Positions 57,792 to 64,000 of a stretch of 64,000 nt of DNA are shown here, in pieces (positions within the stretch are counted from its first letter, which is position 1; each line of letters begins with the position of its first letter). A program made the position numbers and the translations under genes. The notes under the pieces were generated by a model. It did no database searches and was not told where the DNA came from. It was given only the letters and a program-made list of their open reading frames with translations. The DNA is taken from the NCBI RefSeq assembly GCF_013408245.1, contig NZ_JACBYS010000008.1, positions 62,001-126,000 of the forward strand, written 5' to 3'. The DNA is from Duganella sp. 1224. GTDB lineage: Bacteria; Pseudomonadota; Gammaproteobacteria; Burkholderiales; Burkholderiaceae_D.

Positions 57792-58865
57792 TCACTTCTT
57801 CAGTTTGAGCATTTTGGCGATGGCCGGGCCGTACAGGTTTTCCATCGCGCCGCAGAACAGGATGATCAGGCCCTGCACCAGGATCACCATCTCTGGCGGG
57901 ATGTTCTGCTTTTCCAGTGACAGGTCGAAGCCGCCCTGCGTCAGCGCGCCAAACAGCACCGCCGACAGGAAGATGCCGACCGGGTGCTGGCGGCCCATCA
58001 GCGCGATGGCGATGCCGATGAAGCCCGCGCCGCCAACGAAGTTCAGCGACAGGTAGTGGGTCGAGCCCATGATGGAATTGACCGAGCCCAGGCCGGCCAG
58101 CGCGCCCGAAATCAGCATGACGATGATGATCATCTTGCTGATGCGGATGCCTGCGTAGTGGGCGGCGTGCTTGTTCAGGCCCGTGGCGCGCACCTTGTAG
58201 CCCCAGGCGGAGCGCGACATCACCACGCCGTAGATCACCAGCGCGATGATCGCCAGGAAGAAGCTGATGTTGAGCGGCGTCTCGCCCAGGATCGGGAACC
58301 ACTGGTTCAGGCGCGGCATCTCGGCGGCGGCGGCAAACGCGCGGCTGGCCGGATTCTGCTCGCCCGGCGGCACCAGCTTGACGATGATGGTGTTCATCAG
58401 CGCGCCGGCGATGTAGTTGAACATGATGGTGGTGACCACCACGTGGCTGCCGCGCTTGGCTTGCAGGTAGCCGGGCACGAAGGCCCACAGCGCGCCAAAC
58501 AGCGCGGCGCCGATCATGCCGACCGGGATCAGCAGGATGGCCGGCAGCGAGCTGTCGAAGGTCAGCATGGCCAGCGTCAGGCCCAGGCCCGCGAAGTACA
58601 TCTGGCCCTCGGCGCCGATGTTGAACAGGCCCGCTTCCATGGCGATCGACACCGCCAGGCCGGTGAAGATGAAGGTCGAGGCGTAGAACAGCGTGTAGCT
58701 CAGGCCTTCCGGATTGACCACGGCGCTGTTGACCAGGATGGCCAGCGATTCGGTCGGGCTCTCGCCCAGCAGATGGATCACCAGTGCCGTCACCAGCAGC
58801 GCCGACAGCAGGTTCAGAAGGGGCATTACAAAGCCGGTTGCCCAGCGTGGCAAGTCTTTATTCAT
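57792..58865 (-). CDS. Nucleoside-type ABC transporter permease (first)
   Basis: The 357 aa permease is the NupP/YufP type: GLFNIGAEGQMYFAGLG, then KRGSHVVVTTIMFNYIAGAL and VRATGLNKHAAHYAGI. It overlaps the ATPase stop by 4 bases (ATGA) and is followed by the second permease. The pair forms the membrane channel. Confidence 0.94.
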   Translation of the reverse strand: MNKDLPRWATGFVMPLLNLLSALLVTALVIHLLGESPTESLAILVNSAVVNPEGLSYTLFYASTFIFTGLAVSIAMEAGLFNIGAEGQMYFAGLGLTLAMLTFDSSLPAILLIPVGMIGAALFGALWAFVPGYLQAKRGSHVVVTTIMFNYIAGALMNTIIVKLVPPGEQNPASRAFAAAAEMPRLNQWFPILGETPLNISFFLAIIALVIYGVVMSRSAWGYKVRATGLNKHAAHYAGIRISKMIIIVMLISGALAGLGSVNSIMGSTHYLSLNFVGGAGFIGIAIALMGRQHPVGIFLSAVLFGALTQGGFDLSLEKQNIPPEMVILVQGLIILFCGAMENLYGPAIAKMLKLKK

Positions 58866-60400
58866 GATTTGTGCATCCCGCCCATCAGCAGGCCGATACG
58901 GGTGGTGTCGAATTCTTCAATTTTCAGTTCGCCGGTGATGCGGCCGCCGCACATGACCAGGATGCGGTCCGCCAGCGCGCGCACTTCCTCCAGCTCCACG
59001 GAGACCAGCAGGATCGCCACGCCTTCGTCGCGCAGCTTGAGCAGCTGGGTGTGAATGCTCTCGATGGTGCCGATGTCGACGCCGCGGGTCGGCTGGCCGA
59101 CCAGCATCAGCTTCGGCTGCGCCAGCACTTCGCGCGCGATCACCACCTTCTGCTGGTTGCCGCCGGAGAGCAGGCCGATACGCAGGTCGTGGTTGTTGGG
59201 GCGGACGTCGAAGTCTTTCATCAGCGCCGCGCAGCGGGCGGCGATGGCCTTGAAGTTGAGCAGGCCCCACTTGTTTTTCAGCTTGTCCTGGTAACCGAGG
59301 ATGGTGTTGTGCATGACCGAGAAGGCCTTGACCACGCCATCGCGCAGGCGGTCTTCCGGCACGTGGGCGATGCCCAGTTCGCGGAAGGTGCGCGGCAGGC
59401 CGTCCGGATCGGTGCGGCCGTGTGTCGATCGACCCGGCAGGTCCTTGCCGAGGAATTCCAGCTTGCCGGACGTCGGCAGGCGCATGCCGGACAGGATTTC
59501 CATCAACTCGCTCTGGCCGTTGCCGGACACGCCGGCCACCGCGACGATCTCGCCGGCGCGCAGCGTGAAGCCGATGTCGGCCAGCAGCTTGACGCCCTGG
59601 TCGTCCAGCAGTTGCAGGTTCTCGACCTGCAGCACCGGCGCGCCGGGATTGTAGGGCGCGCGCGGCAGGTTATTTTCGATCGGGCGGCCGACCATCATGT
59701 TGGCCAGGTCTTCCTTGGTGGTGCCGGCGGTCGGCACGGCGCCGATCACGCGGCCGGCGCGCATCACCGTCACGGTGTCGGTGATGTCGAGGATTTCCTG
59801 CAGCTTGTGGGTGATCAGGATGATGGTCTTGCCCTGTTCCTTGAACAGGCGCAGGATCTCGAACAGCGACTCGGTCTCCTGCGCGGTCAGCACGGCGGTC
59901 GGCTCGTCGAGGATCAGGATGCTGGCGCTGCGGTAGATCTGCTTGAGGATCTCGACGCGCTGCTGGGCGCCCACCGACAAATCGTGGATGGTGGCCAGCG
60001 GATCGACTTCCAGGCGGTAGCGGGCGCAGATGTCGCGCAGCTCCTGCTCGACGCGGGCGCGGTTCTTGTTCAGCTTGAAGCCGCCCTCGCTGCCCAGCAT
60101 CACGTTATCCAGCACGGTCATGTTCTCGACCAGCATGAAGTGCTGGTGCACCATGCCGATGCCGAGCGCAATCGCCTCCTGGCTGGTGTGGATGCGGCGC
60201 GCCTGGCCATCCAGCAGGATCTCCCCGCCGTCGGCGCGGTAGTATCCGTACAGGATGCTCATCAGGGTCGATTTGCCGGCGCCGTTCTCGCCCACCAGGC
60301 CATGGATGGACCCCTTGGCGATGGCGAAGCTGACGTCCGTGTTCGCTTTGACCGCTCCGAAGTGCTTGGAGATGCCGCGAAATTCTACTGCTGGCTGCAT
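58862..60400 (-). CDS. Nucleoside-type ABC transporter ATPase with two ABC domains
   Basis: The 512 aa protein has two ABC modules. The first has GENGAGKST (Walker A) and ILDEPTAVLT (Walker B); the second has a diverged loop (GVSGNGQSEL) and LSGGNQQKVVIARE. This is the RbsA/YufO build of BMP-linked transporters for nucleosides or simple sugars. It energises uptake with the two permeases. It is separated from the binding-protein gene by a 76-base gap with a hairpin. Confidence 0.94.
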   Translation of the reverse strand: MQPAVEFRGISKHFGAVKANTDVSFAIAKGSIHGLVGENGAGKSTLMSILYGYYRADGGEILLDGQARRIHTSQEAIALGIGMVHQHFMLVENMTVLDNVMLGSEGGFKLNKNRARVEQELRDICARYRLEVDPLATIHDLSVGAQQRVEILKQIYRSASILILDEPTAVLTAQETESLFEILRLFKEQGKTIILITHKLQEILDITDTVTVMRAGRVIGAVPTAGTTKEDLANMMVGRPIENNLPRAPYNPGAPVLQVENLQLLDDQGVKLLADIGFTLRAGEIVAVAGVSGNGQSELMEILSGMRLPTSGKLEFLGKDLPGRSTHGRTDPDGLPRTFRELGIAHVPEDRLRDGVVKAFSVMHNTILGYQDKLKNKWGLLNFKAIAARCAALMKDFDVRPNNHDLRIGLLSGGNQQKVVIAREVLAQPKLMLVGQPTRGVDIGTIESIHTQLLKLRDEGVAILLVSVELEEVRALADRILVMCGGRITGELKIEEFDTTRIGLLMGGMHKS

Positions 60401-60423
60401 AGGATCGTTTTTAGATTAAGTAA

Positions 60424-60459
60424 AACGCGCCGCGCGGGGCACATCCCCGGCGGCGCGTT
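60424..60459 (-). terminator. Intercistronic hairpin between bmp gene and ABC ATPase
   Basis: AACGCGCCGC and GCGGCGCGTT (60450-60459 and 60424-60433) form a long GC-rich stem with an inner GGGG/CCCC pairing, followed on the minus strand by TTTTA-rich sequence. It may be a partial terminator that keeps binding-protein mRNA above that of the transporter. Confidence 0.5.
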
Positions 60460-60476
60460 CAATGTTCAAACAGATT

Positions 60477-61472
60477 TTAGACCGGGCAGGCCGCGCCCGA
60501 ACGGATGTCGATGACCTTGACCTTGCCATCGATAATATCCTTGCGCGCGCCCATCACGCGCTTCTCGATGTCCGGCGTGATCAGCTTGCGGTTGTTCTCG
60601 TCCAGCGCCCAGTCGACGCCGCCTTCCTTCAGGCCCTTGGCGGTGACGCCGGCCTTCCAGGTGCCGTTCTTCATCTGCATGAAGGAATCGTACACGGCAT
60701 TGTCGACGCGCTTGACCATCGAGGTCAGGATCGCGCCAGGGTACAGGCTGTTCTGGTTGGAGTCGACGCCGATCGCCAGCTTGCCTTTTTCCTTGGCGGT
60801 TTGCAGCGTGCCCAGGCCCGAACCGCCGGCCACGGCGAACACCACGTCGACGCCGCGGTCGAACTGCGAGCGTGCCAGCTCGCCGCCCTTGGCCGGATTG
60901 TTCCACGAGTCGGAGGTAGTGCCGACCATATTGGACACCACTTCCACTTTCGGGCTGACGGCCTTGGCGCCCTGCGTGTAGCCGCAGGCGAAGGTGCGGA
61001 TCAGCGGGATGTCGACACCGCCGATGAAGCCCAGCTTCTTGGACTTGGAGGCCATGGCGGCGGCCACGCCCACCAGGTAGGAACCTTCTTCTTCCTTGAA
61101 CGTGATGGAGTTGACGTTGGCGCCTTGCGCCACGCCGTCGATCAGCACGAAGTGGACTTTCGGGAATTCTTTGGCGACCTTCTGCACGGCCGCCTGCTGG
61201 GCGAAGCCGATCGAGGCGATCAGGTCGAGGTTCTTGCGGGCGAGGCCGCGCAGCACCTGTTCAGCCTGGGTGTCGCTGGAGGCTTGCACCTCGATGAAAT
61301 TGATGTTGGTCTCTTTTTTGAAGCGCGTGGCGCCTTCGAAAGCGGACTGATTGAACGACTTGTCGAACTTGCCGCCTGCGTCATACACGATGCCCAGCTT
61401 AGGGTCTGCCGCGGACGCGCTGGCAGCGACACACAGTGCTGCAACCGTCAAACTAAGTTGTGAAAGTTTCAT
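60477..61472 (-). CDS. BMP-family (Med/BmpA) nucleoside-binding protein
   Basis: This is the periplasmic binding protein of the ABC transporter. The 331 aa protein has a signal peptide (MKLSQLSLTVAALCVAASASA), then LGIVYDAGGKFDKSFNQSAFEG, the start of the BMP fold, VHFVLIDGV, GSYLVGVAAAMASKSKKLGFIGG and AVAGGSGLGTLQTAK. GGAG precedes the chosen ATG; longer frames are rejected. Members bind purine nucleosides, or guanosine-type ligands, in several bacteria. Confidence 0.94.
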   Translation of the reverse strand: MKLSQLSLTVAALCVAASASAADPKLGIVYDAGGKFDKSFNQSAFEGATRFKKETNINFIEVQASSDTQAEQVLRGLARKNLDLIASIGFAQQAAVQKVAKEFPKVHFVLIDGVAQGANVNSITFKEEEGSYLVGVAAAMASKSKKLGFIGGVDIPLIRTFACGYTQGAKAVSPKVEVVSNMVGTTSDSWNNPAKGGELARSQFDRGVDVVFAVAGGSGLGTLQTAKEKGKLAIGVDSNQNSLYPGAILTSMVKRVDNAVYDSFMQMKNGTWKAGVTAKGLKEGGVDWALDENNRKLITPDIEKRVMGARKDIIDGKVKVIDIRSGAACPV

Positions 61473-61932
61473 GAATAGGCTCCTGGAAGAACGGTATTGT
61501 ATATTTTTATTGGCCGGTAGATGCAAAACCCGGCCGTTTTATTCCTCTAAATCCCTGATTTCACGCGTTAAGTGCTAGCAACTTGCTAAAAGCTTGTCAG
61601 ATTGGCAGTGCCACGCGACCATGTCGCACTGCAGCAACAGTGACCGCCAAATTAAATATTTTTGTATTGTTGCTTTTTTGTCCGATTGGACAAAACCGCG
61701 CCCCGCCGGCGCTGCCCGCGTTTCATAGGGAAGGCGGCTGTTTGCCTGGCATGGCGGGCCATTCCCCACTATGCATCAGCGCCGATCTGTACGGCAAATT
61801 CGATTTTTCTTTGTTATTTATATAAATAAGATATGAATCAAGTCCTACAAAAGATGCGTTTCCAGCATTTTTTTCCGTGCTAGCATGTTTGGTAATTAAC
61901 AAATACCACAACTAAATTAGGGAGTTGGACAC
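61473..61932. promoter_or_regulatory. Divergent regulatory region between bmp gene and second TonB receptor
   Basis: No gene is supported in these 460 bases. Two striking palindromes are present: TTTTGTCC-GATT-GGACAAAA at 61676-61695 and a perfect 16-base TTATTTATATAAATAA at 61814-61829. TGC-TAGCAT at 61878-61886 may be an extended -10 for the receptor; GGGAG before its ATG is the ribosome site. In the bmp leader a GGCCGG/CCGGCC hairpin (about 61514-61537) could act at RNA level. A regulator binding here would control uptake at both membranes. Confidence 0.5.
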
Positions 61933-64000
61933 ATGAGCAAACAGGGTTTCGCAGTGCGATCGTTGATCGCCCTGGCCGTCGCCGGCGCTTTCCCGCTGCA
62001 ATCGGCCCTGGCCACCGAGGGAGCGGCAGCCGCTGAGGGACAGGACACGCCGGCCGCCAGCGCGCCTGCCGCCAATCAGCTGGAAACGGTGATCGTGACC
62101 GCGCAGCGCCGCGCGGAAAACATCAAGGACGTGCCGATGTCGATCGCCTCGATCAAGGGCGACAAGCTGGACGTGCTGACCTCGGGCGCCGCCGACATCC
62201 GCTTCCTGGCCGGCCGTTCGCCGTCGGTCAACGTGGAATCGGACTATGGCCGCACCTTCCCGCGCTTCTACATCCGCGGCCTGGGCAATACCGACTTCGA
62301 CCTCAACGCCTCGCAGCCGGTTGGCTACGTGATGGACGACATCGTGCAGGAAAACGCCATGCTGAAGGGCTTCCCGGTGTTCGACGTCGACCAGGTCGAG
62401 GTGCTGCGCGGACCGCAGGGCACGCTGTTCGGCCGTAACTCGCCGGCCGGCGTGATCAAGTTCGACTCGGCCAAGCCGGTATTCAAGACCGAAGGCTACC
62501 TGACCCTGGGCGTGGGCAACTACAGCGCCAAGAACGCCGAAGGCGTGTTCAATATCCCGGTCAGCGACACCGTGGCGCTGCGCTTCTCCGGCACCAGCCA
62601 GCACCGCGACGACCGCGTGCACAACACCAACCCGACCCCGGGCAAGGGCACGCAGGACTTCGAAGGCTACCGCGACAACGCCTTCCGCCTGCAGGCGCTG
62701 GTGCGTCCGACCAAGGACTTCGACGCGCTGTTCAACTACCATGAGCGCGACTACCACGGCACCGCCACCCTGTTCCGCGCCAACATCATCAAGAAGGGCA
62801 CCAACGACCTGGTCGACGGCTTCGACTACGGCTCTTATCCGAGCGACGGCATCAACTACCAGATCCTGAAAAACAAAGGCGGCAGCATCCGCCTGAAGTA
62901 CAACCTGGACGACATCACGCTGCACTCGATTACCGGCTACGAGACGCTGAAGTTCAACAGCCGCGCCGACGTGGACGGCGGCTACGGCGCGGTGTACGCG
63001 CCACCGTACGGCCCGGGCTACATCCCGTTCGCGGTGGAAACCGCCGACCTGCTGCCCAACCACAAGCAGTTCACCCAGGAGTTCCGCGCCGAGTCCAACT
63101 ACAAGGGCCCGCTGCAGTGGATCGGCGGCCTGTTCTTCTTCGACGAGAACATCCAGATCGACTCGATCGCCTTTGACACCTTCTCGCCGGGCAACCCGCA
63201 AGTGGCGCCGTACTCGGTGCAGTACCAGAAGGCCAAGTCGTGGGCGGCGTTCGGCACGCTGAACTACACCGTCAGCGACCAGTTCAAGGTGCGTGGCGGC
63301 CTGCGCTACACCAACGACAAGAAGGACTTCTCGGCGTCGCGCATCGACTACCCGGCCGGCTCCACCACGCTGACCACCGCCACCACCGACCTGCACGATA
63401 CCTCGCACAACCTGAGCTGGGACCTGAGCGGCACGTACGAGCTGGACAAGAACACCAACCTGTTCGCCCGCGTGGCGACCGGCTACCGCGCGCCATCGAT
63501 GCAGGGCCGGTTGAGCGCGCTGACCGACAAGCCATCCAAGGCCGGCGCCGAGAAGGCGCTGTCGTATGAAGCCGGCATCAAGCAGGACCTGTTCGACAAG
63601 CGTGCGCGCCTGAGCGCGTCGGTGTTCCAGTACCGCGTCAAGGACAAGCAGCTGACCGCCGGCAGCGGCTCGGTCAACATGAACCAGCTGATCAACGCCG
63701 ACAAGGTGACCGGCCAGGGCGTCGAGCTGGACCTGCAGGCCAACCTGGGCTACGGCTTCAGCAGCACGCTGGGCTACAGCTACAACGACACCGAGATCAA
63801 GGACTCCAAGCTGTTCGTGCAGTATTGCGGCAACTACGGCAACAACCCGACCCACGCCAGCGGCTGCACCCCGACCAATCCGGCCGGTCCGTTCGCCGGC
63901 ACCTCGCTGATCAACGGCAATCCGCTGCCGCGCGCGCCGAAGAACCAGTTGAACTTCACGCTGAAGTACAGCACCGAGATCGGCAACGGTGAGTTCTACG
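61933..64000 (+). CDS. TonB-dependent receptor (3' end outside window)
   Basis: The first 689 residues are inside the window and the frame is open at the edge. It has a signal peptide (about residues 1-27), a TonB-box-like ETVIVTAQRR, a plug domain with VPMSIASIKGDKLD, FYIRGLGNTDFD and VEVLRGPQGTLFGRNSPAGVI, then barrel strands with NYTVSDQFKVRGGLRYTNDKK and FARVATGYRAPSM. This is the common TonB-receptor type of betaproteobacteria. It diverges from the BMP gene; purine uptake is the inferred role. Confidence 0.92.
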   Translation, partial: MSKQGFAVRSLIALAVAGAFPLQSALATEGAAAAEGQDTPAASAPAANQLETVIVTAQRRAENIKDVPMSIASIKGDKLDVLTSGAADIRFLAGRSPSVNVESDYGRTFPRFYIRGLGNTDFDLNASQPVGYVMDDIVQENAMLKGFPVFDVDQVEVLRGPQGTLFGRNSPAGVIKFDSAKPVFKTEGYLTLGVGNYSAKNAEGVFNIPVSDTVALRFSGTSQHRDDRVHNTNPTPGKGTQDFEGYRDNAFRLQALVRPTKDFDALFNYHERDYHGTATLFRANIIKKGTNDLVDGFDYGSYPSDGINYQILKNKGGSIRLKYNLDDITLHSITGYETLKFNSRADVDGGYGAVYAPPYGPGYIPFAVETADLLPNHKQFTQEFRAESNYKGPLQWIGGLFFFDENIQIDSIAFDTFSPGNPQVAPYSVQYQKAKSWAAFGTLNYTVSDQFKVRGGLRYTNDKKDFSASRIDYPAGSTTLTTATTDLHDTSHNLSWDLSGTYELDKNTNLFARVATGYRAPSMQGRLSALTDKPSKAGAEKALSYEAGIKQDLFDKRARLSASVFQYRVKDKQLTAGSGSVNMNQLINADKVTGQGVELDLQANLGYGFSSTLGYSYNDTEIKDSKLFVQYCGNYGNNPTHASGCTPTNPAGPFAGTSLINGNPLPRAPKNQLNFTLKYSTEIGNGEFY

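Noticed and set aside
61575-61769. 64-codon minus-strand ORF in the BMP / TonB receptor gap
   Set aside because: No ribosome site, no recognisable motif, and it overlaps the operator-like palindrome.
61912-63855. 647-residue open frame antisense to the second TonB receptor
   Set aside because: Shadow; the receptor frame on the plus strand has a full plug and barrel and runs off the window end.

Overview
The window is about 64 kb of GC-rich chromosome from a betaproteobacterium, most likely Oxalobacteraceae (Massilia, Duganella or Janthinobacterium type). The basis is gene order (dcw cluster, lpxC, DUF721, secA, argJ, DUF815, nudix, yacG, zapD, coaE, pilD, pilC, pilB), protein similarity by eye, and intergenic hairpins of a kind I associate with that family. 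I saw no rRNA, tRNA, CRISPR array, prophage or intact insertion sequence.

Region 1 (1-8.6 kb) is the end of the division and cell-wall cluster: murD (partial), ftsW, murG, murC, ddl, ftsQ, ftsA, ftsZ, closed by a strong terminator. Region 2 (8.6-14.8 kb) holds accessory genes between ftsZ and lpxC: a peroxiredoxin, a DUF2244 membrane protein, a decayed 3' end of a cytochrome c oxidase subunit I gene, a methyltransferase with a divergent regulator, an unknown protein and a DMT exporter; then lpxC and a DUF721 (DciA-like) gene. Region 3 (15-23.2 kb) has secA, a GAF histidine kinase, a DUF4019 protein, a motA with no motB beside it, and a porin / PstS-like / sensor-kinase set whose kinase has lost its catalytic core. 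Region 4 (23.5-33.9 kb) has argJ, an AAA ATPase, a nudix hydrolase, yacG, zapD, coaE and pilD-pilC-pilB, with a histidine kinase inserted between pilC and pilD, then a CorC-type protein. Region 5 (34-39.1 kb) has an APH(3')-like phosphotransferase, a VOC protein carrying a long glycine-rich tract, a TPR methyltransferase and an S9 peptidase.

Region 6 (39.1-64 kb) is the most interesting. It reads as one nucleic-acid and purine scavenging locus: uraH, puuE, xdhA, xdhB, xdhC, guaD, an exported adenosine deaminase, a TonB-dependent receptor, a tightly coupled operon for three exported enzymes (5'-nucleotidase lipoprotein, PLD-type protein, S1/P1 nuclease), a BMP-type nucleoside ABC transporter and a second TonB receptor cut by the window end. 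The inferred flow is outside to inside: nuclease, 5'-nucleotidase, adenosine deaminase, uptake, then guanine/xanthine oxidation towards urate and allantoate. Uricase and the OHCU decarboxylase are not in the window. Several palindromes upstream of these genes are candidate operators.

Two families of intergenic hairpins occur twice each, about 29 kb and 42 kb apart, and look like dispersed repeats of this genome.
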